Assembly: GCF_014334135.1 (NCBI RefSeq)
Contig: NZ_CP060497.1
Span: 2,852,001-2,916,000, forward strand
Source: Olivibacter sp. SDN3
Lineage (GTDB): Bacteria; Bacteroidota; Bacteroidia; Sphingobacteriales; Sphingobacteriaceae
DNA: 64,000 nt
Direction: 5' to 3'
In this document: one piece after another, positions 32,531 through 40,394 of the stretch
How positions within the stretch are numbered: position 1 is the stretch's first letter
How the letters are laid out: each line of letters opens with the position of its first letter
Translations under genes and position numbers: made by a program
Notes under the pieces: model-generated
What the model saw: only the letters and a program-made list of their open reading frames with translations
What the model was told of the DNA's origin: nothing
The model's database searches: none

Positions 32531-33580
32531 TTATTGTTGTTGATCTTTTTTCATGTCGATGACAAAGCGATAGGTTACATCGCTTTCAAGTATCCGCTCG
32601 TATGCGGTATTGATATAGCTGGGTGGTATGACTTCCACATCTGCGGTAATATCGTGTTCGGCGCAATAATCCAACATTTGCTGGGTGTCTTCAATGCCTC
32701 CTATAAATGAGCCTGTAATCTTTCTACGACGTGATGTCAATAGCCCGACCGCCAGTTGCGGATTTTCGGGCGGAACGCCTAAAAGTATCATTGTACCGTC
32801 TTTTTTAAGGAGGCGTAAATACCTGTTGTAATCGTGTGGGGCAGATACGGTATCCATGATAAAATCAAAACTTCCCGATACGGCTTTCAATTCCGCTTCA
32901 TTCGCTGTATTGATGAAGTGATGCGCTCCTAATGCTATTGCGCTTTCTCTCTTTGTCGGGGAAGAACTTAATACGGTCACCTCCGCACCAAAGGAAACGG
33001 CGAATTTGACCGCCATGTGCCCCAATCCACCCAGACCGAGAACGGCGACTTGATGCCCTGTACCGATCTCATTGTGCCTTAAAGCAGAATATGTGGTGAT
33101 GCCTGCACAGAGTAGCGGTGCTGCTCCGGCTGTTCCCAGGCTGTCGGAAACTTTGAGCACATAGTTTTCATGAACCACGATGCAACTTGAATAACCACCT
33201 TTGGTTGTACTCCCATCGGGGAGTTTGCCGTTCTGGGTGGGTGTTATACCGTTATCACAAAATTGTTCTTCATGGTTTGTGCAATTAGGACAATGACCAC
33301 ATGAAAGTATAAAGTATCCGACACCCACCAGATCACCTGTTTTGTATTTCGTAACCTGTTCACCTGTATCTATTACCCGACCGATGATTTCGTGTCCGGG
33401 AACGAATGGATATTGTGTACCTCCATACTCATTTTTGGATTGATGAATATCGGCGTGACAGATGCCACAATATAAAATATCAATTAATACTTCATGCTCG
33501 TGGGGTTCTTGTCGCTCGAATGAGAAAGGGGCTAATCCCGACGTGCTGTTTTCTGCTGCGTATCCTTTTGCTTGTATCAT
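32531..33580 (-). CDS. zinc-dependent NAD(P) alcohol dehydrogenase
   Basis: This 349-aa medium-chain dehydrogenase is of the cinnamyl-alcohol/YahK type. The catalytic zinc ligands are in YCGICHADIH and GHEIIG. The structural zinc cluster CGHCPNC...C follows. The nucleotide motif is GLGGLGHMAVKFA. It probably reduces aldehydes with NADPH. It is in a run with the SDR and a small dimeric-barrel-like protein. Confidence 0.9.
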   Translation of the reverse strand: MIQAKGYAAENSTSGLAPFSFERQEPHEHEVLIDILYCGICHADIHQSKNEYGGTQYPFVPGHEIIGRVIDTGEQVTKYKTGDLVGVGYFILSCGHCPNCTNHEEQFCDNGITPTQNGKLPDGSTTKGGYSSCIVVHENYVLKVSDSLGTAGAAPLLCAGITTYSALRHNEIGTGHQVAVLGLGGLGHMAVKFAVSFGAEVTVLSSSPTKRESAIALGAHHFINTANEAELKAVSGSFDFIMDTVSAPHDYNRYLRLLKKDGTMILLGVPPENPQLAVGLLTSRRRKITGSFIGGIEDTQQMLDYCAEHDITADVEVIPPSYINTAYERILESDVTYRFVIDMKKDQQQ

Positions 33581-33603
33581 TCTATTGAATTTAAAAAGAT
33601 GGC

Positions 33604-33891
33604 TTATGTTACACTATAAATTTTGATGTTGGGCAAGCCTTTTAGGTAAGGTCTTAGAGAAGTTACAACGTCTTTGTTGAAAAGGTCGCTCATGAGGTAT
33701 TCCTGTGCATTTTCCACGCTGTCAAAGCCGTGCAAAACCTGCACATCATCTATATGCGTTAATAGATCGTTGGATAAAGCCCCTTTAACCGTCTGCAAAA
33801 AAGGTTCTTTATATAAAGTGTAAACTGCTGTTACGCCCGCTCTGTCAAGCCCATCAATCGTGAGGATAATCTCTAAATATGCCTTTACCAT
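33604..33891 (-). CDS. small conserved protein, paralogue of the product at 35273
   Basis: The 95-aa product starts at the ATG at 33889-33891, where similarity with the paralogue begins; the open frame is longer. Shared features are KAYLEI/KSYLEI, DRA, DVQVLHGF, and a C-terminus with V(V/T)xLxPYLK. Length and strand pattern suggest a dimeric alpha-beta barrel like small monooxygenase or EthD proteins, but no active-site signature is clear. It sits next to the alcohol dehydrogenase gene. Function unknown. Confidence 0.78.
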   Translation of the reverse strand: MVKAYLEIILTIDGLDRAGVTAVYTLYKEPFLQTVKGALSNDLLTHIDDVQVLHGFDSVENAQEYLMSDLFNKDVVTSLRPYLKGLPNIKIYSVT

Positions 33892-33985
33892 ACCAAAGAA
33901 TTTTGCTACATACAAAGTTCTTCGGTATTGCAATATCAAACAATGGGCAGACAAGAAAACAAATGGTACTTTTCGGAAATGGCTT

Positions 33986-35185
33986 TTATATTTGTTTGGC
34001 AGATTTTATGTTTATCACATACAGGATAATACTGACCAATGCCGTAATCAACAAAGGAACCACGGCAAGATTTATCCCTTGCCAACCCCAATATTTAAGC
34101 AAACCTCCTGCGGACAATCCCGAAAGGCTTATTGCTCCGAAAACAAAGAAGTCGTGAAAAGCTTGTACTTTTTCTTTTTCTATCGGTTGATACACTTTTG
34201 TCAATAAGGTAGAACCTCCGATGTACATAAAATTCCAGCCTATCCCCAATAAAATCAATGCAAGTATAAAGTTCGCATAGCCTGTTCCCGTAAGGGCGAA
34301 AATCAGGTATAAAAAGAATATAATAATCCCCGAAAGTATTATTTTATGTACGCCAAACTTCCCAATCAAAATACCTGTAAAGAAAGACGGCACAAACATT
34401 CCCAATACGTGCCATTGTATCACGGTGGCAGATTGGTCGGGCGAAAATCCGAAATGGTGCATTGCCAAAGGCGTTGCCGTCATTATCATCATCATTACCG
34501 AATAGCCGACGGCAGAAGAAGCGAACGCCGCTAGGGTTGTTCTCTGTTTGATAATTTCTGTCAAAGGGCGTTCCTGTACCAGCGTTTCTCCATTTTGGTT
34601 TTCCGCAATCGTATTTTTGGGAAGTTTCAAGAAGAAAAGGACACAAAGTGCCACTATACTTAAAAAGGTAATCGAAATAAAAGAATAAGCATAAGGCATT
34701 GTCCCCAAATGCTGGGTAAATTTAGCCAAATTTGGACCGGCAAATGCCGCAGCCACACCTCCTGCAATCACAAAGGAAATAGCTTTGCCTTTATTATGTT
34801 CGGGAACGGCATCGGCTGCCGCAAAACGATAATACTGTGCAAAACCCTGATGTGTACCGACCAACATATTGCCAACTATAAACAGAATGAAAGAACTGTT
34901 GATGATAGCATAGAACGATAACAATCCCGACAAAACTCCGAGTATCGTACCTATCATAAAACCCTTACGTTGTCCGATTTTTCGGATAACGAATGAGGCA
35001 GGTATCATCATCGTTGCCGTACCTACCGAAATCATGGCGATAGGCAGTGTAGAAAGACTTTCTTCGGGAGCGAGTTTCAGCCCGACCATTCCCGATAAGG
35101 TCATCACGAGTATTGTTCCTGTCTGGAATAATGCCTGTGAAGTAAAAAGTAAGAGGACATTACTCCATTTTGTTTTTGTTGACAT
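33986..35185 (-). CDS. major facilitator superfamily transporter
   Basis: The 399-aa protein starts at the ATG at 35183-35185. It has 12 predicted membrane helices, with FVIRKIGQRKGFMIGT as the family motif after helix 2. It lies between the two small paralogous genes. The substrate cannot be inferred. Confidence 0.87.
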   Translation of the reverse strand: MSTKTKWSNVLLLFTSQALFQTGTILVMTLSGMVGLKLAPEESLSTLPIAMISVGTATMMIPASFVIRKIGQRKGFMIGTILGVLSGLLSFYAIINSSFILFIVGNMLVGTHQGFAQYYRFAAADAVPEHNKGKAISFVIAGGVAAAFAGPNLAKFTQHLGTMPYAYSFISITFLSIVALCVLFFLKLPKNTIAENQNGETLVQERPLTEIIKQRTTLAAFASSAVGYSVMMMIMTATPLAMHHFGFSPDQSATVIQWHVLGMFVPSFFTGILIGKFGVHKIILSGIIIFFLYLIFALTGTGYANFILALILLGIGWNFMYIGGSTLLTKVYQPIEKEKVQAFHDFFVFGAISLSGLSAGGLLKYWGWQGINLAVVPLLITALVSIILYVINIKSAKQI

Positions 35186-35201
35186 AAAAATAAAGAGGTA
35201 C

Positions 35202-35240
35202 AAAAAGAGCCATATTTTAAGCGGAAAATACGGCTCTTTT
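35202..35240 (-). terminator. strong hairpin terminator after the gene at 35273
   Basis: Arms AAAAGAGCC-A-TATTTT and AAAATA-C-GGCTCTTTT enclose a short AAGCGG loop. On the minus strand, the stem is followed by U residues. It separates the small gene at 35273 from the MFS gene. Confidence 0.75.
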
Positions 35241-35272
35241 GAATTGAATTAACAACTTAAATCTTGTGCTTG

Positions 35273-35560
35273 TTAAGCTACAGTGTAAATTCTTACATCA
35301 GGATTATCTTTCAGATAAGGCTTCAATGCAGTTACTACATCGTTGTTGAACAACTCGCTCGAAAGGTAATTTTGTGCATCTTCTGCACGCTCGAAACCGT
35401 GCAAAACCTGTACGTCCTCATCTCTGATTAAGAGCTCTTTTGAGATTGCCCCTTTGATGTTTTCCAAAAACGGCGCTTTGTATTGGTTGTAAACTCCCGC
35501 AGCGTTTGCTCTGTCTGCGTTGTCAATCTTTAATGTGATCTCTAAATACGACTTTGCCAT
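35273..35560 (-). CDS. small conserved protein, paralogue of the product at 33604
   Basis: The 95-aa product starts at the ATG at 35558-35560. It is clearly related to the protein at 33604 over its full length, sharing DVQVLHGF and the C-terminal LKPYLK stretch. It is followed by a strong terminator. The AraC-type regulator gene lies upstream on the same strand and may control it. Function unknown. Confidence 0.8.
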   Translation of the reverse strand: MAKSYLEITLKIDNADRANAAGVYNQYKAPFLENIKGAISKELLIRDEDVQVLHGFERAEDAQNYLSSELFNNDVVTALKPYLKDNPDVRIYTVA

Positions 35561-35643
35561 AACATTATTTTTTTGTTTATACGACAAAGGTCTTATGTAA
35601 TCGATTACCCGACAATGTACAAATGCGAAAAGAAATGGTACTT

Positions 35644-36543
35644 TTAGGAAACGGATTTTTTGAACTCGGACGGAGAAACGCCCGTATACTTCTTAAAATA
35701 CTTTACAAAATAAGACGCATCGTCAAAGCCCAAGCGGTAGCCCACCTGATTGATATTGAGATTGGAGTACAATAACAAACGTTGTGCTTCCAAGATGATA
35801 CGTTCCTGTATCATTTGAGACGGCGTCTTGTTGAGTTGCTGTTGTGTGAGGTCTGACAGGCTCCGTGACGATATATGCAGTAATCGGGCATATTCGGCTA
35901 CGCTGTAACCTTTTTTATAGTTTTCGTCTATCAGTGTTGCGAACTTAACAAGTTGCATTCTTTTTTCGTCCATTATTGGAAAAGACGGGTCGGCAGATTT
36001 TTCAAACTCGTTTTTCCTACGTTGTATTTGGATAAGGAATGATTGGAGATAGTTTTTTAAAATCAGCTCTTTACCAAAACTACTCTCGTTTGCCAATTCC
36101 TGTTTCATTTGCGAAACGTATTTGTCCAAAATATCGTCTATGCCCGTACCGATACAGCAAGAGGGTTGCTGATACGGATTGTTAAACAGATTGTGATTTA
36201 GAAAAAACTCCATCTGGCTTTGGTCTTGCACCAAAAAAAGCTCGTTGAAATGAATGAGTACACCCCCGTAGTCCGTGTTTTCGTCAAAATAATGCACTTG
36301 ATTGGGAGCAACGAAAAAAATCGCATTGTCAAAAACGTCGTACTCTTTAAAATCAACCGAATGTTTCCCCATACCTTTCTTGAACCATATAACCTGATAA
36401 AAACTGTGGATATGGGGTTTGATAGCCTGACACTGATTTGTTTTCAGATATTCGTGCAAATCGTGCAGGGCAAACTGTGGCTTATCAGGCTCGTGCCTGT
36501 TCAGATGATATTCGTTAATTATATTTGTTTTCTCTTTAGCCAT
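35644..36543 (-). CDS. AraC-family transcription regulator
   Basis: This 299-aa protein has an N-terminal cupin-like sensor domain (FHYQ-like segments such as HIHSFYQVIWFKKG) and a C-terminal double HTH ending LGFDDASYFVKYFKKYTGVSPSEFKKS. It probably controls the nearby MFS, small paralogue and divergent amine oxidase genes. The ligand is unknown. The intergenic region 36544-36730 presumably carries its operator. Confidence 0.88.
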   Translation of the reverse strand: MAKEKTNIINEYHLNRHEPDKPQFALHDLHEYLKTNQCQAIKPHIHSFYQVIWFKKGMGKHSVDFKEYDVFDNAIFFVAPNQVHYFDENTDYGGVLIHFNELFLVQDQSQMEFFLNHNLFNNPYQQPSCCIGTGIDDILDKYVSQMKQELANESSFGKELILKNYLQSFLIQIQRRKNEFEKSADPSFPIMDEKRMQLVKFATLIDENYKKGYSVAEYARLLHISSRSLSDLTQQQLNKTPSQMIQERIILEAQRLLLYSNLNINQVGYRLGFDDASYFVKYFKKYTGVSPSEFKKSVS

Positions 36544-36730
36544 ATTTATCCGTTATGGGAAACATTCCCAATCAGCTAATTTACAAAATTAGTATCATTG
36601 GATGATAGCTGTCATAAGCCTATATCGTGTTGTTTGCTGATAATTACCACAAATTTTCCGATTTGTCCACTAAAAGCAAAACAGCAAAAAGGGAAATTCG
36701 CAGGTTAAAAAATCAATATTGCTTCATCAG

Positions 36731-37786
36731 ATGAGGGAAAACGAACGTATCATTATTATAGGTGGTGGATTGACGGGGCTTACATTGGCTTACCTGTTGT
36801 CGAAAAAGAATATCAATGCTACCGTATTGGAAGCCTCATCACGATTGGGTGGTAGAATACAAACGACAAAAGGAGCTTTGCTGACGCCGTTGGAATTGGG
36901 TGCAACGTGGTTCTCGGATATCCACCCGAATTTGCTGGCTTTGATTGATGAGTTGGGGTTGCAGAAGTTTCTGCAATTTTCACAAGGTACATCGTTGTTC
37001 CAAACGGACTTGAACGAACCTCCGCAAAGGTTTGTTGTTCCCGAAAATCAAATGTCCTCCTACCGTTTGGCAGGTGGAACGCAAATACTGACCGATACAT
37101 TGGCAAAAAAGTTACCCAAGGAAACAATTTTACTGAACTCAAAGGTTACTGCAATAAAGGAAACGGAAAACGGAGCTGTACTCGAAACCGATACGGATAA
37201 GATATTAGAAGCAGATAAAGTAATCGTGTGCGTACCGCCACAATTAGTATCAACGAGCGTAATGTTTTCGCCAAGGCTACCCGACGCTCTCCATCATCTT
37301 TTACCGACCGTACAAACGTGGATGGCAGGTTCTATCAAGTTTACTTTGGAATACGATAGTCCGTTTTGGCGAAATGAGGGCTATTCCGGAATACTGTTCA
37401 GTCACGTAGGAATTGTCGCAGAAATGCACGACCACACTAATTTTGAAGAAAACAAATTTGGTTTTACGGGCTTCCTGGATGGTGCTGGGGCATCTTACTC
37501 TTTTGAAGACAGAAGGAGATTTGTATTGCAACATTTAGCGAATTTATTGGGTGTTCAGGCATTAAATCCTACCGCTTATTTTGACAAAGTCTGGACGGAC
37601 GAATTTGTATTGGGAGATAACCCTGTTATCCCACATCCTCACTATAATAACGGACACCCGTTGCTACAACAAAGTTATATGAATGGCAAATTGTTCTTTG
37701 GCGTAACCGAGACAGCTACCCAACACGGTGGGTATATGGAGGGTGCGGTTATAGCGGCTCAATCCGTTGCTGATAAAATAAGGTAG
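36731..37786 (+). CDS. FAD-dependent amine oxidase-family protein
   Basis: The protein is about 351 aa from the ATG at 36731; a TTG at 36719 is in frame too. It has the dinucleotide motif IIIGGGLTGLTLAYLL and RLGGRIQT of flavin amine oxidases, and a C-terminal GYMEGAVIAAQSVA FAD contact. It is shorter than most monoamine oxidases (about 450 aa). It is divergent from the AraC gene, which may regulate it. The substrate is unknown. Confidence 0.85.
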   Translation: MRENERIIIIGGGLTGLTLAYLLSKKNINATVLEASSRLGGRIQTTKGALLTPLELGATWFSDIHPNLLALIDELGLQKFLQFSQGTSLFQTDLNEPPQRFVVPENQMSSYRLAGGTQILTDTLAKKLPKETILLNSKVTAIKETENGAVLETDTDKILEADKVIVCVPPQLVSTSVMFSPRLPDALHHLLPTVQTWMAGSIKFTLEYDSPFWRNEGYSGILFSHVGIVAEMHDHTNFEENKFGFTGFLDGAGASYSFEDRRRFVLQHLANLLGVQALNPTAYFDKVWTDEFVLGDNPVIPHPHYNNGHPLLQQSYMNGKLFFGVTETATQHGGYMEGAVIAAQSVADKIR

Positions 37787-37935
37787 TTTTTCCTTTTTTG
37801 TTGTTCCCTATATATGATAAATTATGCTACAAAAAGCGGCATAAAGGTAAATGTACAGGAAAGAACCTCAATCCCAAAAACCTACCGTTATTAAAAAACA
37901 GAGTTAATTATTATCTTTGTGTAAAGATATTCTTG

Positions 37936-38090
37936 AAGCGTTTTGCTTTGAGTCCGGCACTGAAACTTAGGAACTTTCAAAACAGCAGGACAACAAGTGT
38001 AAAACGCTCATGCTACGGCGTGGGCGCACTTATTGTTGTTGGGTTTCCTAAGACCTCAGTGCTGTAAGTTGTTGCCTACGCTTTTTTTAT
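37936..38090 (+). ncRNA. candidate structured RNA or long leader upstream of a 68-aa frame
   Basis: The interval 37957-38062 folds as one long hairpin. Outer GCACTGA pairs with TCAGTGC, then TTAGGAA with TTCCTAA, CAACAA with TTGTTG, GTG with CAC, and an apical ACGC/GCGT. Closing bases AAGCGT (37936) and ACGCTT (38078) are followed by a T7 run. A TATCTTTG element (37912-37919), a match to TAnnTTTG, lies just upstream. This suggests a transcript of about 160 nt with its own terminator, or an attenuator before the frame at 38128. The gap 37787-38127 holds no gene. The fold was made by eye. Confidence 0.4.
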
Positions 38091-38127
38091 AGCGGCGACA
38101 TAATGGTCTAAAATCAACTCTTTTAAT

Positions 38128-38334
38128 ATGGAAGCCGTAATTTATTTTCCCAATTTTGAATATCCCGCTTCGGAAGTTTCCATGTATATATGTATTCTTA
38201 AAGACTTCACCCTAATGTTGAAAAATGGGGATATTGTAAAGTTTACTCCTGATAACGAAGACACTTTTAAAGCATGGTTGGATGATAACGGGATAAAGAA
38301 TATTAGAAACGAAAGTGATTGGGTGGTGAAATAA
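38128..38334 (+). CDS. 68-aa hypothetical protein
   Basis: This small acidic soluble protein (MEAVIYFPNFEYPASEVSMY at the start) has no signal peptide or known domain. It follows the structured region by about 40 bp. The frame has protein-like composition on this strand, and the reverse-strand frame over the same bases looks like a shadow. It lies at the integrase end of the element and could have a role in its control. Function unknown. Confidence 0.5.
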   Translation: MEAVIYFPNFEYPASEVSMYICILKDFTLMLKNGDIVKFTPDNEDTFKAWLDDNGIKNIRNESDWVVK

Positions 38335-38357
38335 AACATCCTCTCACCACCTATATA

Positions 38358-38519
38358 TTAGCGTCTCCGTCTTCTCGGTTTTGTCGTTGTCCATATGAAA
38401 ATCGTCCAGACACCAAAAGCCACCGCGTAGCCCGGCCACGGGTTTTGCATACTCAAAGCGGCGAAATATCCGAATGTTGCAATGATACAGGTTATGAAAA
38501 ATAAAATTATAGTCCTCAT
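38358..38519 (-). CDS. 53-aa membrane protein
   Basis: A short frame from the ATG at 38517-38519 to the TAA at 38358-38360. The product has two hydrophobic segments (residues about 3-21 and 32-45) with a QNPWPGYA turn between and an arginine-rich tail (KPRRRRR). The composition is that of a small membrane hairpin. It is co-directional with the integrase. A plus-strand frame over the same bases is Cys- and Arg-rich and is rejected. Function unknown. Confidence 0.55.
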   Translation of the reverse strand: MRTIILFFITCIIATFGYFAALSMQNPWPGYAVAFGVWTIFIWTTTKPRRRRR

Positions 38520-38593
38520 AGTATTTCAGATTTACGTTTTTAAATCAAAAAGAATTACATGGGATTGAGCCCCATGTAATTCGGTTACGTTTA

Positions 38594-39895
38594 TTAGGCA
38601 GCGATGCAGTCTGTCTCGTTTTTAGCTTGTATTTTCTTCAAGACCTTAACTTCGACTTTTCTAAGCTGTGCAATGACTTTCCGCTGTACATCATCTACAA
38701 TTTTCCAATCTTTGGCAATGTAAATATCTGTTGTGCGATTACCCTCGTCAACATGATTGAGTGCAAGAGCCACGTCGTCTTTGCTCATACGACAATCATT
38801 CCTTGCCGTGTTCGCAAATGTGTGTCTCGCCCAATACAACGTAAGTTCGGGTATGCCTGTTAATTTGCGTAATTGCTCCATGCCTTTACATAATGCCCAA
38901 TTAAGGGCATTGGCACTTGAATAGCGTTCGCGCAATTTCCCTAAATATTTTTCCAATAAAGGCTTGGCCTCATCGACAATCTTAATACTGATAAAGGCAT
39001 TGTCCTTACGCTTGCCCTGTGTCTTGGAACGGTTATAGTCTAAACGTCCGTTTCTAACGTCACGTTCTGTTATTTGATACAGGTCTACGGCATTTATGCC
39101 ACAAAGGTAGAACGAAAGCATATAAAGTTCCTTTGCCAATTCCGCACGACTTTCGGGGGTGGTTATACAATCCCGAATAGTCAACACTTGTTCAAGTGTA
39201 TTGTTCCTTTTCTTGGTGAGGGGTGGGGAACCAACCTTGTATTTCTTGAATGGATAATGCTTGATGCGGTAGATGCCGAGGTCCTCATTATTATAGTGAT
39301 CCCTTGCGGCATTAAACAAGGTACGCAGATCACGCATCTGATTGTGCAAACCGCTATCGGATAATCCTTTTTCTTTCGTGGTAACTTCATTTCCCAATTG
39401 GTTGATCCGTGTCATTGTCCTTTCCGACCGCATATAACGTTCATATGCCATCAGCATATTGGAGTTAATCTCCTTGATGGAAACGGAAGTCCGGTTGAAA
39501 TAATCGACCAGACTGTTACGGATTTTTCGGTGGTTGTTTGCGGTTCCGATTCGATCCTCTTTTCTTAGATGTTCTATATGCTGATCGCAAAACTTGATAA
39601 AATCGACATCTTCATCTTTGTCTCGCAGGTAATCGCGTAGAGATTCAGCGGTAAAATAATCCAGTCGGTCGTCGAGTTCGCTGATCATCTTTCGATAATC
39701 CCTTAGCTGCTTCTCGATCTTTTCAGCGATAAACGGATCTTTGACTTTAAAGTCTTTGGTTAATTGTTTCCTGACAACGAAATGAGTCGTGTCAAGATAC
39801 TTTCTCAATCTTTTGTGTTGTACACAAATTTTCACATTGTAGGTGCCATCGGCTTTTTTGTGATGCTCGAACACCTTTGCACTAACGGTTGCCAT
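38594..39895 (-). CDS. int: tyrosine recombinase (integrase) of the mobile element
   Basis: The protein is 433 aa from the ATG at 39893-39895; the open frame is 12 residues longer. It has an N-terminal arm-binding domain (VFEHHKKADGTYNVKI), a SAM-like core-binding domain (about 95-195), and a C-terminal catalytic domain. Visible catalytic residues are Arg in YWARHTFA, His in ALNHVDEG and Tyr in TTDIYIAKDW. The first arginine (usually CGxRxxDL) reads CGINAVDL, with Asn instead; the CTnDOT integrase also lacks this residue. It lies 187 bp from the 3' end of tRNA-Met, which is the likely integration site. Confidence 0.9.
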   Translation of the reverse strand: MATVSAKVFEHHKKADGTYNVKICVQHKRLRKYLDTTHFVVRKQLTKDFKVKDPFIAEKIEKQLRDYRKMISELDDRLDYFTAESLRDYLRDKDEDVDFIKFCDQHIEHLRKEDRIGTANNHRKIRNSLVDYFNRTSVSIKEINSNMLMAYERYMRSERTMTRINQLGNEVTTKEKGLSDSGLHNQMRDLRTLFNAARDHYNNEDLGIYRIKHYPFKKYKVGSPPLTKKRNNTLEQVLTIRDCITTPESRAELAKELYMLSFYLCGINAVDLYQITERDVRNGRLDYNRSKTQGKRKDNAFISIKIVDEAKPLLEKYLGKLRERYSSANALNWALCKGMEQLRKLTGIPELTLYWARHTFANTARNDCRMSKDDVALALNHVDEGNRTTDIYIAKDWKIVDDVQRKVIAQLRKVEVKVLKKIQAKNETDCIAA

Positions 39896-39912
39896 AGTTC
39901 TTTCGAAATTGG

Positions 39913-39951
39913 CACGTAAAAGCTGTAACACATTTGTAACACTTTTACGTG
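39913..39951. repeat. 10-bp inverted repeat with nested direct repeats upstream of int
   Basis: CACGTAAAAG (39913-39922) and CTTTTACGTG (39942-39951) are perfect inverted arms. The 19-bp spacer contains TGTAACA twice (CTGTAACACATTTGTAACA). It starts 18 bp upstream of the integrase ATG. This is probably an integrase-binding or operator site for int, or a part of the attachment region. Confidence 0.6.
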
Positions 39952-40040
39952 AAGTTCAACAAAAATCTATGCAAGTCTCGCCGTTTCGGGGTATCCGATG
40001 CGACGTAGGACAGATGTCCCTAAAGTGCCCTAAGAAACGA

Positions 40041-40075
40041 AAAAAGCCGTTTTCCATGAGGGAAAACGACTTTTT
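40041..40075 (-). terminator. terminator after tRNA-Met
   Basis: AAAAAG-CCGTTTTCC and GGAAAACG-A-CTTTTT form a stem with an ATGAG loop, 8 bp after the tRNA 3' end on the minus strand. The T run closes it. It probably ends the tRNA transcript and may shield int. Confidence 0.7.
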
Positions 40076-40082
40076 CGATTTG

Positions 40083-40156
40083 TGCGCCCACCTGGGCTCG
40101 AACCAGGGACCAAAAGATTATGAGTCTCCTACTCTAACCAACTGAGCTATAGGCGC
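40083..40156 (-). tRNA. tRNA-Met (anticodon CAT)
   Basis: On the minus strand, the acceptor GCGCCTA pairs with TGGGCGC and the discriminator is A. The D arm is GCTCAGTTGGTTAGAGT. The anticodon loop is CTCATAA on a GGAGA/TCTTT stem with G-U pairs. The T arm is CCTGG-TTCGAGC-CCAGG. Elongator Met is most likely; CAT could also mark tRNA-Ile2 with lysidine. The 3' end faces the integrase, so this is the probable attachment gene. Confidence 0.92.
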
Positions 40157-40247
40157 TTACGTTAATTTTCCTGTCGTTAAACAGGGGGTTTATTGTAAGT
40201 TTTTGAGTTTTTACAAACTCGGTAATTCTGCTGTCAAAAGGAACCTC

Positions 40248-40331
40248 GTTCCAACTATGCATTCCTCATTTTAAGCACCTTAGCCTCTTAGATTATGAGT
40301 CTTCTACTCTAACCAACTGAGCTATTGGAGC
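40248..40331 (-). pseudogene. degenerate tRNA-Met-like sequence
   Basis: On the minus strand, the 5' half (acceptor GCTCCAA, D arm, and anticodon stem-loop with CTCATAA) is nearly identical to the tRNA-Met at 40083. The T-arm region does not fold as a tRNA. A TTGGAAC at the 3' end pairs with the acceptor with one mismatch. The total is 84 nt. It looks like a broken tRNA gene, perhaps a remnant of earlier integration or of recombination between tandem tRNAs. The surrounding gap 40157-40394 has no other feature. Confidence 0.6.
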
Positions 40332-40394
40332 GGCAATCATTGCTGATTTGCGAGTGCAATTTTACATATTTGTAAGCACATTTTAAAATTAATT

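Noticed and set aside
38319-38504. A 61-aa plus-strand protein
   Set aside because: It is Cys-, Arg- and Pro-rich and lies opposite a better 53-aa membrane protein frame on the minus strand.
39913-39951. A sixth Crp/Fnr operator at int
   Set aside because: The TGTAACA copies are direct and 11 bp apart, which does not match GTAAC-N4-GTTAC.
40248-40331. A second functional tRNA-Met
   Set aside because: The T arm does not fold and the length is 84 nt without a long variable arm.
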